Below are positions 26,630 through 36,106 of a stretch of 64,000 nucleotides of DNA, one piece after another. The notes beneath the pieces are model-generated. The model had not been told where the DNA came from. It ran no database searches and was given only the letters and a program-made list of their open reading frames with translations. Within the stretch, counting starts at the first letter, position 1, and each line of letters starts with the position of its first letter. Source of the DNA: Novosphingobium umbonatum (GTDB lineage Bacteria; Pseudomonadota; Alphaproteobacteria; Sphingomonadales; Sphingomonadaceae); the NCBI RefSeq assembly GCF_004005905.1, contig NZ_SACO01000009.1, forward strand, positions 62,001-126,000. The letters are read 5' to 3'. The translations under genes and the position numbers were made by a program.

Positions 26630-27886
26630 GTGGATGACGGGACGGTGAGCAGCACAGATCTGGCGGGCCATCACAAGGGTGCCGGTGCCAGCGCAGGGGT
26701 GGATGTGTCGATCATCATGCCCTGCCTCAACGAGATTCAAAGCCTGCCGCATTGCATCGCCAATGCCAAGGAAGCCGCCCATCGCATCGAGGCGCAATAT
26801 GGGCTGGTGTGCGAGATTGTGATTGCCGACAATGGCAGTACGGATGGGTCACAGGCCTATGCCACCGCGCAGGGGGCGCGGGTCGTGCCGGTGCCGCGTC
26901 GTGGCTATGGTGCGGCGCTGATCGGCGGCTGCGAAGGGGGCTATGGGCGCTATCTGTTGATGGGCGATGCCGATGGTTCCTATGACTTTACCGATGGCGT
27001 GGCGATGATTGGCCGCCTGATCGCGGGCGCGGATCTATGCATGGGCAGCCGCTTTGCCGGCGGCATTGCCAAGGGCGCGATGCCATGGAAGAATCGCTAT
27101 ATCGGCAATCCGGTACTGACCGGCATTCTCAACCTGTTTTTCCGCAGCGGGATTGAAGACGCGCATTGCGGCATCCGCGCCATCACCAAAGCGGCCTTTC
27201 TGGAATGCGGCCTGACCTCCACCGGCATGGAATTTGCCAGCGAGATGGTGGTGAAGGCCTCCTTGCGCGGGCTCAAGATTGACCAGACGCCCGCCACGCT
27301 CAGCCCCGACCTGCGCGACCGTGCGCCGCATCTGCGCCCGTGGCGCGATGGCTGGCGGCATTTGCGCTTCTTGCTGATGCTAAGCCCCACATGGGTGTTT
27401 GGCGTGCCTGCTTTGCTGACCATGCTGCTGGCGCTGGGCGTGCTGGGGTTGGGCGTGGGCTATGCCATGGGTTGGGTGGCGGGGCCGCGCATTATCGGGC
27501 CGGGCTGGACGGTGCTGGCGGGCTTTTTGCTGACTATCGGCCATTTCGCGGGGATTATGGCCATGGCCACGCATTTCTATGGCGTGCGCACCGGTTTCCG
27601 CAATTTGAACAATTGGTTCGGCAGGTTGAGCCCCGTGCTGACGCTGGAACATGCTCTGGTGGCAGGCTTGGGGCTGGTGCTGTTCTCTGGCGTGTCGCTG
27701 GCGGTGATCGGGTTCCAATGGCATCGCGGGGGCTATCTGCCCTTGCCCTCGGTGCTGCCCTTGGTGATCGCCTCGGCGGCTGGGGCGATTGGCGTGCAGA
27801 CGGCTTTGGGCGGGTTCCTGCTGGCGATTATTGCGGGCCATGATGCGGCCTTTGTGCCCGATGACGGGACGGGGGGCGACCAGTGA
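26630..27886 (+). CDS. Family 2 glycosyltransferase with C-terminal membrane helices (polyprenyl-phosphate sugar synthase-like)
   Basis: A 418-residue protein from GTG 26630 (GTG 26645 possible). The GT-A domain (about 22-240) has SIIMPCLNE, DNGSTDGS, the DxD motif in GDADGSYDF and GSRFAGG. Four hydrophobic helices (about 250-405) follow. The catalytic part resembles DPM1/GtrB enzymes that load a sugar onto polyprenyl phosphate at the cytoplasmic face. The stop overlaps the methyltransferase GTG start (GTGA). It begins a tightly packed glycan cluster. Confidence 0.9.
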   Translation: MDDGTVSSTDLAGHHKGAGASAGVDVSIIMPCLNEIQSLPHCIANAKEAAHRIEAQYGLVCEIVIADNGSTDGSQAYATAQGARVVPVPRRGYGAALIGGCEGGYGRYLLMGDADGSYDFTDGVAMIGRLIAGADLCMGSRFAGGIAKGAMPWKNRYIGNPVLTGILNLFFRSGIEDAHCGIRAITKAAFLECGLTSTGMEFASEMVVKASLRGLKIDQTPATLSPDLRDRAPHLRPWRDGWRHLRFLLMLSPTWVFGVPALLTMLLALGVLGLGVGYAMGWVAGPRIIGPGWTVLAGFLLTIGHFAGIMAMATHFYGVRTGFRNLNNWFGRLSPVLTLEHALVAGLGLVLFSGVSLAVIGFQWHRGGYLPLPSVLPLVIASAAGAIGVQTALGGFLLAIIAGHDAAFVPDDGTGGDQ

Positions 27887-28584
27887 GCCATGATCAGCGC
27901 CGCGTATCGCCCGGCCTGTGGCATACGGATTACCTCCAACTGGCGCCTTTAGCCAAATTGCTGGCGGCGCAGGCCTCGGCCCTGCCCCAAGGCGCGGTGA
28001 TTGTTGACCTCGGCTGTGGCGATATGCCTTATGCTGGGCTGATGCGCGGGCTGGGGCTGGATTATCGCCCTGCCGATATTGACGCGGATGCCGTCGCCAA
28101 GGGAAAGCTGCCGATCGGCGGGGATGGCCGTGTGCCTCTGCCCGATGGCGCGGCGGATGCGGTGATGAGCGTGCAGGTGCTGGAGCACGTGCCCGATCTG
28201 GACGCCTATTGCGCGGAAATCCGCCGTTTGCTGAAACCCGATGGCACGCTCTTGCTCTCCACCCATGGCAGCTGGTTCTATCACCCCCATCCCGAAGACC
28301 ACCGCCGCTGGACCCGCACCGGTCTGGCGCTGGACCTGCAAACGCGCGGGATTGTGGTGGAGGAGATGCATTCCATCTGCGGGCCTTTGGCCACCACCAC
28401 GATGATTCGCCTGACGGCCTTTGCCTTTGTGCTGAAAAAATTCCCGGTGCTGGGGCCTTTGGTGGCGGGGGCGCTGTCGGTGGTGATGAACCTACGCGGC
28501 CTGCTGGAGGATGCGGTGACCCCGCGCGTCATGCGTGATGACAATGCTTGTATCTATCTGGTGCGGGCGCGGGTGGCGGCGTGA
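27883..28584 (+). CDS. Class I SAM-dependent methyltransferase
   Basis: A 233-residue cytoplasmic protein with SAM-binding motif I VIVDLGCGDMPYAG (about 41-54), an acidic residue in DYRPADIDADA, and the post-I region VMSVQVLEHVPDLDAY typical of small-molecule methyltransferases. HPHPEDHRRWT resembles methyltransferases in polysaccharide clusters. The C-terminus has a hydrophobic stretch (about 170-200). It overlaps genes on both sides, so it likely modifies a sugar or lipid carrier made by this cluster. The substrate is unknown. Confidence 0.85.
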   Translation: MSHDQRRVSPGLWHTDYLQLAPLAKLLAAQASALPQGAVIVDLGCGDMPYAGLMRGLGLDYRPADIDADAVAKGKLPIGGDGRVPLPDGAADAVMSVQVLEHVPDLDAYCAEIRRLLKPDGTLLLSTHGSWFYHPHPEDHRRWTRTGLALDLQTRGIVVEEMHSICGPLATTTMIRLTAFAFVLKKFPVLGPLVAGALSVVMNLRGLLEDAVTPRVMRDDNACIYLVRARVAA

Positions 28585-28979
28585 GCCTGAGAACAGGTCT
28601 GGCCTATGGGCTGGTGGCGCTGACCTGCCTTGGCCTGCATAATGGGGTGATGATTGCCACCGATACGGCCATGCGCGGGGCAGGGGCCTTGGCGATCTCC
28701 ACTGTCGGTTTTGCCGCCTCTTTTGTGCTGGTCTCGCTGGTGGGCTATGCGCTGCATTCCCGCTTCACCTTCCGCGAGGCGATGAGTTTGTCCCGCTATG
28801 GCCGCTATGCCTTGGCGATGAGCACCAATACGCCGCTGGCGCTGGGCGTGACATGGGTGCTGCGCGGGCCGGTGGCTTTGCCCATGGTCTACGCCTCGCC
28901 TTTGGCTTCATGCCTGATGGTGGGGGCCAATTTCATCCTGTCGCGCTGGGCGATTGCCTCTCCCAAGCCCGAGGCGTGA
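28581..28979 (+). CDS. GtrA-family membrane protein (first copy)
   Basis: A 132-residue protein with four predicted membrane helices. The conserved region VGYALHSRFTFRE between helices 2 and 3 is typical of GtrA, thought to help flip polyprenyl-phosphate-linked sugars. GTG 28581 overlaps the methyltransferase stop, so it is chosen over an upstream in-frame start at 28548 that would extend into that gene. A GT2 enzyme upstream could supply its substrate. Confidence 0.8.
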   Translation: MSLRTGLAYGLVALTCLGLHNGVMIATDTAMRGAGALAISTVGFAASFVLVSLVGYALHSRFTFREAMSLSRYGRYALAMSTNTPLALGVTWVLRGPVALPMVYASPLASCLMVGANFILSRWAIASPKPEA

Positions 28980-28984
28980 GTCCG

Positions 28985-30076
28985 ATGCGCGTTCTGATGG
29001 TCAGCCATTTTTACGAAAGCCATCTGGGCGGGATAGAGCGCGTGGCGGGCCATGTGCTGCGCCAGATGGCGGCTCTGGGCGCGCAGGTGGAATGGGCGGC
29101 CAGCGCGCAGGATGCCCCGCCGCAGGACATGGCTTGCCTGCCCTTGCCCTGCATCAACCCGACCGAGGCCTTGACCGGCCTGCCCATGCCCATCCCCGGC
29201 CCGCGCGGGATTATCGCCCTGTGGCGCGCGGTGGGGCGGGCGCAGGCGGCGGTGGTCCATGATGGGCTGTATGTCACCAGCATTCTGGCGCTGGCCATGG
29301 CGAAGCTGCGCGGGCGGCCTGTGGTGTTGATCCAGCATATTGCGGGCATTCCCTTTGCCTCGGCGCTGATGCGGGGTGTGATGGCCATGGCCAATGCTGT
29401 GGTGACGCGGCCCATGCTGGCGGCGGCGGACAGGCTGGTGTTCATTTCCGACACGGTGCGGCGCGACCTGTTGGGCGATCCGGCGCGGCGCGATTACAGC
29501 CTGTTGTTCAACGGGGTGGATGCTGCGGTCTTTACCGCTAACGGTGCGGCGGAGCGCCCAGTAGTGGCCAAGGGCAAGGTGGCCCTCTTCGTCGGCCGCT
29601 TTGTGGAGAAAAAGGGCCTGTCGATCCTGCGCGAAGTGGCAAGGCGGCGGCCCGAGGACCAGTTTCTGTTGGCGGGAGCGGGACCTTTGGCGCCGCAGGA
29701 TTGGGGCCTGCCCAATGTGCATGTGCTGGGCCCGCAGACACCTGAGCAATTGGCGGCGCTGTATCGCGGGGCCGATGTGTTGCTGCTGCCCTCGGTGGGG
29801 GAAGGCTATCCTCTGGTGATTCAGGAAGCCATGGCTTGCGGCCTGCCAGTGATTTGCGGCGCGCCCACCCATCTGGCCGATCCGGATGCGGGCGCTTTCC
29901 TGCATGGCGTGCCGGTGGCGCTGGAGGATGTGGCCGGTTCAGCCGATCGCGTGGCGCAGGCCTTGGATGCACCCCTGCCCGATGCCGCGCAAAGGGCGGA
30001 GATGGCGGCATGGGCGGCGGCGCGCTATGACTGGCGCGCGATGGCGGGGCGGATACTGCAATTGGCCGCCGGTTAG
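28985..30076 (+). CDS. Family 4 glycosyltransferase
   Basis: A 363-residue GT-B enzyme. The N-terminal part has MVSHFYESHLGGIERVAGHV, the acceptor-side glycine-rich loop. The C-terminal part has VGRFVEKKGLSIL, FLLAGAGPL and LPSVGEGYPLVIQEAMACGLPV, which contains the E(x7)E donor-binding motif. ATG 28985 lies 5 bp after the GtrA stop. The 3' end overlaps the convergent membrane-protein gene by four bases. Donor and acceptor are unknown. Confidence 0.9.
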   Translation: MRVLMVSHFYESHLGGIERVAGHVLRQMAALGAQVEWAASAQDAPPQDMACLPLPCINPTEALTGLPMPIPGPRGIIALWRAVGRAQAAVVHDGLYVTSILALAMAKLRGRPVVLIQHIAGIPFASALMRGVMAMANAVVTRPMLAAADRLVFISDTVRRDLLGDPARRDYSLLFNGVDAAVFTANGAAERPVVAKGKVALFVGRFVEKKGLSILREVARRRPEDQFLLAGAGPLAPQDWGLPNVHVLGPQTPEQLAALYRGADVLLLPSVGEGYPLVIQEAMACGLPVICGAPTHLADPDAGAFLHGVPVALEDVAGSADRVAQALDAPLPDAAQRAEMAAWAAARYDWRAMAGRILQLAAG

Positions 30077-31779
30077 TAGAGGTCGATCACCCCGCAGCCT
30101 GCCTTGCCCCATTCGCGGCGGTGCCATGCCAGACGCTTTTCAGTGGTGCGGCCCGGCATCATGTCCAGCGCATGGCCAATGCCAAAGTAAAAGCTGCGGC
30201 GAGGCAGGGCCACCGTCTCGCCATGGGCGCAAAGGCGCGGCATGATCGGCAGCAGGTCGTCGTAATTCTCCTCCATCAAACGCAAAGGCCGGTTGGAGAG
30301 ATTGGCGCGGTTAAACGCCAGATCCAGCGCCAGCGGGGCATCGAATTGCCCGATCACCACATAATCGGCGGCGGTGGTGTCGATCTTGTCGCTGGCCTCG
30401 CCAAAGGCGGCGTAGAGCCGATGCGCGAACCATCCCTGCATCGGGATCAGCACCAAAAGGCTGCCCGCCGATAGCGCCAGCAAACCGCCGCGCAGTCTTG
30501 GTCGCCAGCCCCCCAGCCGCAGCCAGCCATAGCCGCCCAGCAGCGCCAGATTGCCCAGCGTTTGGTGCAGATAGCGATAGCCGAATCCATGCCCCTGATA
30601 GGGCAGGATCACCCCCATCACCACCAGCGGCAAGACCACACCCGCCGCCAGCGCTGCCACTCGCCGGTCCACTTTCGCCGCCAGCGCGCCCAGCAGCGCC
30701 AGCAGGAACAGGGCGGGATGGGTCCATGTCGCCATGCGCAGCATGTTGGCCGCCATTTGCGCGCCATTGTCCTGACTGTCGGCCAAGGCATCCATCAGGC
30801 GCGAGAGATAGGTGGCCCCGCTGGACACCAGCTTGCTGTCCGGCCCCGACACCAGCCCCAGCGTGACATGCGGCCACCACAGCCAGAACAGGCCAATCGC
30901 GCCATAGGCCAACGTATAGAGCGCCAGCCTGCCCCAGCGCTTGTCCGCCCAGAGCAGCGCCAGCCAAGGAGCGACAAACATCGGATGGAACAGAGGCTGA
31001 TGCAGCCCTGTGGCCACCATGCCCACCATAATCGCCGCCACATCGGCGCGGCGCTCATCGCGCAGAAACAGCCAGAGCCAGACCAGATTGGCCGCCAGAT
31101 GCAGTGGCATGGCAAAATTGCTCATCGCGGCATAAAGCGCCTGACCCGACAGGGCAAACAGGCCCAGCGCCACACCTTGCGCCTCCTTGTCCGATGGCAG
31201 CAGGCGTTGCGCCACACCCCATAGCGCCAGCACCGATACCGCCAAGGCCAGCGGCCCTGTCGCGCTGCCCAAGAAGGCATGGGCCATGGCATTGCCGGGC
31301 AGATAGGTGGAAACCCAGGCCACCGGATGGGACAAAGGCATCATGAACACGGTGTTGAGATGGTCTATATCGGCCTGCCAAGCGGGGGGAATCGGCTGGG
31401 CGAGTTGGCCGCTGCGATAGATGGCCGCGTCAAAGCTGACCATTTGTTCGTCGCGGCTGAGATCATGGCCCGCCAAAACCCCATAATGGCCCGCCCAGCC
31501 CAGCGCGAACAGCGCCCCCGCCAGCACCAAAGGCAGCCAATGGGGCAGGTCCATCGCCCGCATCCGGCGCCAGCGCCAACAGGCCAGCCCCGCCACAGTC
31601 CAAACCGCGCCCAAGGCCAGCAACAGCCAGCGATCCTGCAAATGGACATAGAAAACGGTGATTTCCGGATGCTTCTTGGGCACGCTGGCATAAAGCGCGC
31701 CAAGCAGCACCGCCCAGCCCGCCAGCAGCCCCAACAGAAAGCGCGGCGAATAGCCGCTCCACAGACCCTTTTTTCCCAT
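30073..31779 (-). CDS. Polytopic membrane protein, GT-C glycosyltransferase-like
   Basis: A 568-residue protein from ATG 31779 (GTG 31788 possible) with about ten or more hydrophobic helices. The first periplasmic loop contains [29 protein letters not shown], where the acidic pair lies where GT-C enzymes have a catalytic Asp/Glu. A soluble C-terminal part (about 450-568) follows. No family was recognised with certainty; periplasmic sugar transfer from a polyprenyl carrier is an inference from topology and neighbours. It is the only minus-strand gene in the cluster. Confidence 0.65.
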   Translation of the reverse strand: MGKKGLWSGYSPRFLLGLLAGWAVLLGALYASVPKKHPEITVFYVHLQDRWLLLALGAVWTVAGLACWRWRRMRAMDLPHWLPLVLAGALFALGWAGHYGVLAGHDLSRDEQMVSFDAAIYRSGQLAQPIPPAWQADIDHLNTVFMMPLSHPVAWVSTYLPGNAMAHAFLGSATGPLALAVSVLALWGVAQRLLPSDKEAQGVALGLFALSGQALYAAMSNFAMPLHLAANLVWLWLFLRDERRADVAAIMVGMVATGLHQPLFHPMFVAPWLALLWADKRWGRLALYTLAYGAIGLFWLWWPHVTLGLVSGPDSKLVSSGATYLSRLMDALADSQDNGAQMAANMLRMATWTHPALFLLALLGALAAKVDRRVAALAAGVVLPLVVMGVILPYQGHGFGYRYLHQTLGNLALLGGYGWLRLGGWRPRLRGGLLALSAGSLLVLIPMQGWFAHRLYAAFGEASDKIDTTAADYVVIGQFDAPLALDLAFNRANLSNRPLRLMEENYDDLLPIMPRLCAHGETVALPRRSFYFGIGHALDMMPGRTTEKRLAWHRREWGKAGCGVIDLY

Positions 31780-31927
31780 GGGCCCCACTCTATCGGCCTT
31801 GCGGCAAATGGCCAGAGCTTCAGCATCTTTTACGCAAAGACCCGTAGTTCATGGCCGCGAATTAACCATTCATCAGCCATTTTCCTTCACCACTTGGCGC
31901 CAAGCAAGTTTAGCAGGAATGGACTCG

Positions 31928-33502
31928 ATGACGGCGCAGGCCACCACCTTTCTCCCCACGGCTTTGCAAGGCCATCATGGCCCGCATGTGGATGTGGCGA
32001 TCATCGGCGCGGGGCCTGCGGGGCTGACCGCAGGCTATCTGTTGACCAAGGCGGGTTACAGCGTGGCGATCATCGAACAGGACGAGCGCTATGTCGGCGG
32101 GATCAGCCGCACGGTGGAGCATGAAGGCTATCGCTTCGACATTGGCGGCCACCGCTTTTTCTCCAAATCGCAAGCCGTGGTCGATCTGTGGAACGAGATC
32201 CTGCCGGATGATTTCATCCAGCGCCCGCGCATGAGCCGCATCCATTACGAGGGAAAATTTTACGCCTATCCCCTGCGCGCCTTTGAGGCTTTGCGCAATC
32301 TGGGCCTGTGGCGCTCCACGCTCTGCATGGCCAGTTTCGCGCTGGCCAAGTGGCGCCCGCGCGCGCAGGTGCGATCCTTCGAGGATTGGACCATCAACCA
32401 GTTTGGCGAGCGGCTTTATCGCATCTTTTTCAAGACCTATACCGAGAAGGTCTGGGGCATGTCCTGCCACAGCATGAGCGCCGATTGGGCCGCGCAACGC
32501 ATCAAGGGGCTCAGCCTTGGCAAGGCGGTGCTGGACGGGGTGAAGCGCAGCCTTGGCCTCAACCGCAAGCCCAATGATGGCATGGCCACCAAGACCTTGC
32601 TGGAGAGCTTCCGCTACCCTCGCCTTGGCCCCGGCATGATGTGGGAAGCCGCGCGGGACAAGATTATCGCCAGCGGGCGCGGGCAGCTGTTGATGGGCCA
32701 CGCCCTGAAGCAATTGAGCCAGAGCGCCGATGGCCAATGGCGGATGAGCGCCAGCCATGCAGATGGCGAGGCGGTGATCCATGCTGCCCATGTCATCTCC
32801 AGCGCGCCCTTGCAGGAACTGGCCAAGCGCCTGCATCCCTTGCCCGCCAGCCTGCCCGCCGCTTTGGGCCTGCGCTATCGGGATTTCCTGACCGTGGCGC
32901 TGAAAATCCGGAAAGCCGACCTTTTCCCCGACAATTGGATCTATATCCATGATGACAAGGTGCAGGTGGGCCGCATCCAGAATTTCCGCTCTTGGTCGCC
33001 CGAAATGGTGCCCGAGGCCGATGTGGCCTGCGTGGGGCTGGAATATTTCTGCTTCGAAGGCGATGGCTTGTGGTCCAGCAGCGATGTGGAATTGATCGCA
33101 CTGGCGACGCGCGAGCTGGCGCAATTGGGGCTGGCGCAGCCCGAAGAGGTGATCGGCGGGGCGGTGGTGCGTCAGGAAAAGGCCTATCCGGTCTATGACG
33201 AAACCTATGCCAAACACGTTGCCACGCTGCGGGCCGAATTGGAGGCGGCCTATCCCAGCCTGCATATGGTGGGGCGCAATGGCATGCACCGCTATAACAA
33301 TCAGGACCATGCGATGATGACCGCCATGCTGAGCGTTGAGAACATTATCGCGGGCGCCAAAATCTACGATATCTGGGCCGTGAACGAGGATGCCGAATAT
33401 CACGAGGCGGGCGCGGAAGGTGCGCAGCACGGCGTGATCAGCGCGGACCGCGCGGCGGCGCTGGGCTCTTTGCGGGCGGTGCCGGAGCGGGTCGCGGCGT
33501 GA
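31928..33502 (+). CDS. FAD-dependent oxidoreductase, UDP-galactopyranose mutase-like
   Basis: A 524-residue flavoprotein. The N-terminal Rossmann motif [17 protein letters not shown] and [13 protein letters not shown] are followed by [15 protein letters not shown], which resembles UDP-galactopyranose mutases and related amine oxidases. AGGA lies 9 bp before ATG 31928, which is chosen over ATG 31919, where it directly touches the start. It overlaps the next GtrA gene (GTGA). It may form a furanose sugar or reduce a polyprenyl-linked intermediate; the exact reaction is not certain. Confidence 0.8.
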   Translation: MTAQATTFLPTALQGHHGPHVDVAIIGAGPAGLTAGYLLTKAGYSVAIIEQDERYVGGISRTVEHEGYRFDIGGHRFFSKSQAVVDLWNEILPDDFIQRPRMSRIHYEGKFYAYPLRAFEALRNLGLWRSTLCMASFALAKWRPRAQVRSFEDWTINQFGERLYRIFFKTYTEKVWGMSCHSMSADWAAQRIKGLSLGKAVLDGVKRSLGLNRKPNDGMATKTLLESFRYPRLGPGMMWEAARDKIIASGRGQLLMGHALKQLSQSADGQWRMSASHADGEAVIHAAHVISSAPLQELAKRLHPLPASLPAALGLRYRDFLTVALKIRKADLFPDNWIYIHDDKVQVGRIQNFRSWSPEMVPEADVACVGLEYFCFEGDGLWSSSDVELIALATRELAQLGLAQPEEVIGGAVVRQEKAYPVYDETYAKHVATLRAELEAAYPSLHMVGRNGMHRYNNQDHAMMTAMLSVENIIAGAKIYDIWAVNEDAEYHEAGAEGAQHGVISADRAAALGSLRAVPERVAA

Positions 33503-33870
33503 TCTTTCCGCGCTATCTGGGCGTGAGCGCGCTGGCGCTGGCGGGGGATAGCGCTTGTCTGGCGCTGTTGCTGGGGCTGGGCATGGCGCGCGGGGCTGCG
33601 GCGGCGCTGGCCTATCTGGCGGGCGTAGGTTTGCATTGGCTGCTGTCGGCCCGTTTTGTTTTCGCCAGCGCGACAGGTGCGGCGCGTTGGCGGCAGAAGG
33701 CCTTGTTTCTGGGCAGCGCTCTGGCGGGCTTGGGGATCACTACTGCGCTGGTGTCGATGCTGGGCGCGGCGGGGGTGGATGTGGCCATCGCCAAGGCGGT
33801 GGCGGTGGTGGGCAGTTTTGCGGCCACGTATATCTTACGCCGCAGTATCGTTTTCGGGCAGCCCGCATGA
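33499..33870 (+). CDS. GtrA-family membrane protein (second copy)
   Basis: A 123-residue protein with four hydrophobic helices and the GtrA pattern [16 protein letters not shown] in the middle, ending [13 protein letters not shown] 33499 overlaps the flavoprotein stop and its own stop overlaps the next ATG, so all three genes are translationally coupled. It differs from the first GtrA copy, suggesting a separate carrier-linked sugar. Confidence 0.8.
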   Translation: MIFPRYLGVSALALAGDSACLALLLGLGMARGAAAALAYLAGVGLHWLLSARFVFASATGAARWRQKALFLGSALAGLGITTALVSMLGAAGVDVAIAKAVAVVGSFAATYILRRSIVFGQPA

Positions 33871-35609
33871 GAGGCGATCTGGGCGATTTCCTGCGCCGCT
33901 ATCTGCTGGCCTTTGCCATGGTGGCGGTTTTGCTGCTGCTGACCCATGCAGGGGCGATTGCGGCATGGCGCTTGCCCGATCCCGATGATGCTTTGCGTTT
34001 GGTCGAATTGCGCGATTGGCTGGGCGGGCAGGGCTGGTATGATGTCACCCAGCACCGGATCGACCCCATGCATGGCGGGGTGGCGATGCATTGGTCGCGG
34101 TTGGTGGATCTGCCCTTGGCGGGTGTGGTGCTGGCTTTGCGCCCGATGTTCGGCGCTGCTGTGGCGGAAAGCGCGGCCATGCTGATCGTGCCCATGCTGA
34201 CCTTGGCGATCATCCTGCTGCTGCTGGCGCGGGTGGCTTGGGAAAGGCTGGGGGCGGAGGCTTCTACGCTTTGCGCCTTGGTGCTGGCCATGTCGGTGCC
34301 GGTGGTGATGCAGGTCCGTCCTTTGCGGATTGACCACCATGGCTGGCAGATTGTGGCCGCCGTGCTGGCGATGAATGGTTTGATGACGCGCCATGCCCGT
34401 GCGGGGGGCTGGTTGTCGGGCGGAGCGATGGCGCTGGGTCTGGCGATCAGCGTGGAAGGCCTGCCGCTGACGGCTTTGTTTGGTGCGCTTGGCGCGTGGC
34501 GCTGGCTGCGCGGGGGCGAGACGAGATTGTGGCTGGTGCATTTTGCGGCTGCGCTGGCGGTGGTGTCGGTGGCCTGTTTTGTAGCGATACGATGGGGCGA
34601 TGTTGCGCAGCATTGCGATGCGATTGCGCCGGTGCATCTGGCGGTTTTTGCTTGTGGCGCGGCGGGTCTGTGGCTGATGGCGCGGATGGGTTGGCGTGGG
34701 TTTGCTCTGATCGCGGGTTTTGCCCTGCTGGGCGGGGCGATGCTGGCGCTTTATTTGGGCGTGGCGCCGCAATGCCGTGCGGGCAGTTTCAACATGCTCG
34801 ACCCTTTGGTGCGGCAGATGTGGTATGAAGGCGTGCCTGAAGGTCTGCCGATCTGGAAGCAGGACTGGACCACGGCGCTGCAAATTGCCGTGCCGCCTTT
34901 GGCGGGTCTGCTGGCCTGTTTCGGCCTGATGCGGGTGTCACAGGGGGAGGAACTGGTGTGGTGGCGCGAATATGCGCTGCTGCTGGGCGGGGCCTTGGTG
35001 ATCGCGCTGGCTCTGGCGCGGGCAGGGGCGGTGGCGGGGGCCTATGCTGCGGTGCCGCTGGCGTGGATGGTGCAGCAGGGGCTGGCCGGATTGCGCAAGG
35101 GGCCGCTGTTGCAAAGGCTGGCGCGCGGGTTGGGGCTGGTGCTGGCCTTAATGCCTTCGGCGCCTATTGCGCTTTATGGTCTGTTGCCCGCGCAAAAACT
35201 TTCCGCCGCGCCGGTTTTGGCGCGCAGCGTGGCCGATTGCCGCGTGGCGCAGGGGGCGGCTATTCTGGCGCAGCAAAAGCGCGGTGTGGTGCTGGCGCCG
35301 CTGGATCTGGGGCCGGATCTGTTGTTGGCCACACATCATAGCGTGATGGCCACCGGCCACCATCGCGGGGCGCAGGCGATTCATGACAATCTGCTGGCCT
35401 TTATCAGCCCGCCCGATCAGGCGCGGCAGGTGATGCGCGCCTATGGCGTGACCTATGTGGCGCTGTGCCCCGCTCTGGCCACGGCGCAGAATTATGCTGC
35501 GGGTGGCTTGGCGCAGAGTCTGATCTCTGGCCGCGCTCCTGCATGGTTGGAACCATTACCCAGCGTGTCGGGCGAGGGCCTAAGCGTGTGGCGCGTTAAG
35601 CCGGAATAA
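33867..35609 (+). CDS. Polytopic membrane protein, GT-C glycosyltransferase-like
   Basis: A 580-residue protein with about eleven hydrophobic helices. The first periplasmic loop has PDPDDALRLVELRDWLGGQGWYD, an Asp-rich motif where GT-C enzymes place catalytic acidic residues, followed by MHWSRLVDLPL. The C-terminal part (about 440-580) is mostly soluble. It would complete a GtrA/GtrC-type module with the preceding gene. Its 3' end overlaps the convergent msrB by 14 bases. The family is assigned by topology and motif only. Confidence 0.65.
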   Translation: MRGDLGDFLRRYLLAFAMVAVLLLLTHAGAIAAWRLPDPDDALRLVELRDWLGGQGWYDVTQHRIDPMHGGVAMHWSRLVDLPLAGVVLALRPMFGAAVAESAAMLIVPMLTLAIILLLLARVAWERLGAEASTLCALVLAMSVPVVMQVRPLRIDHHGWQIVAAVLAMNGLMTRHARAGGWLSGGAMALGLAISVEGLPLTALFGALGAWRWLRGGETRLWLVHFAAALAVVSVACFVAIRWGDVAQHCDAIAPVHLAVFACGAAGLWLMARMGWRGFALIAGFALLGGAMLALYLGVAPQCRAGSFNMLDPLVRQMWYEGVPEGLPIWKQDWTTALQIAVPPLAGLLACFGLMRVSQGEELVWWREYALLLGGALVIALALARAGAVAGAYAAVPLAWMVQQGLAGLRKGPLLQRLARGLGLVLALMPSAPIALYGLLPAQKLSAAPVLARSVADCRVAQGAAILAQQKRGVVLAPLDLGPDLLLATHHSVMATGHHRGAQAIHDNLLAFISPPDQARQVMRAYGVTYVALCPALATAQNYAAGGLAQSLISGRAPAWLEPLPSVSGEGLSVWRVKPE

Positions 35610-36057
35610 AGCGCAAGGCCACGCCATTCATGCAATAGCGCAGGCCGGTGGGGCGCGGGCCATCGTCAAACACATGGCCCAGATGGCCGCCGCAACGCGC
35701 GCAATGCACTTCGGTACGGGCATAGCCCAATTCGTGATCGGTGCTGGTGCCCACCGCATTGGGTAGCGGGCGCCAGAAACTGGGCCAGCCCGTGCCGCTG
35801 TCAAATTTGGTGGCGGCGTCAAACAGGGGCAGCCCATCGGCGGCGCAGGCAAACACCCCCTTGCGATGCTCTTTGAGCAAAGGCGAGGTATAGGGATATT
35901 CGGTCTGTTTGCCGCGCAGCACGGCATATTGCTGGGGGCTTAGCCTTTTGCGCCATTCCGCATCGGGCAAGGTCAATGGGAAGGCGGCCATGGCGGGCGA
36001 GGGCATCAGCGCGCTGGCCATCAGGCCGGACAAGATCTGGCGTCTATGGAAACGCAT
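35596..36057 (-). CDS. msrB: Peptide methionine-R-sulfoxide reductase with Tat-type signal
   Basis: Reduces the R-epimer of methionine sulfoxide. ATG 36057 gives 153 residues starting with a twin-arginine-like signal, HRRQILSGL, and a cleavage-like AMA (22-24), so the enzyme is probably exported. The domain shows [26 protein letters not shown] and the catalytic Cys142 in RYCMNG. The first zinc CxxC is CAAD (71-74) with the second Cys replaced by Asp; the second pair (119, 122) remains. Divergent from queG. Confidence 0.93.
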   Translation of the reverse strand: MRFHRRQILSGLMASALMPSPAMAAFPLTLPDAEWRKRLSPQQYAVLRGKQTEYPYTSPLLKEHRKGVFACAADGLPLFDAATKFDSGTGWPSFWRPLPNAVGTSTDHELGYARTEVHCARCGGHLGHVFDDGPRPTGLRYCMNGVALRFIPA

Positions 36058-36106
36058 GGGCGATTCTCCGGATGGGTTCGCCCCAGTGGACCGCAAGGCG
36101 CTTTCT

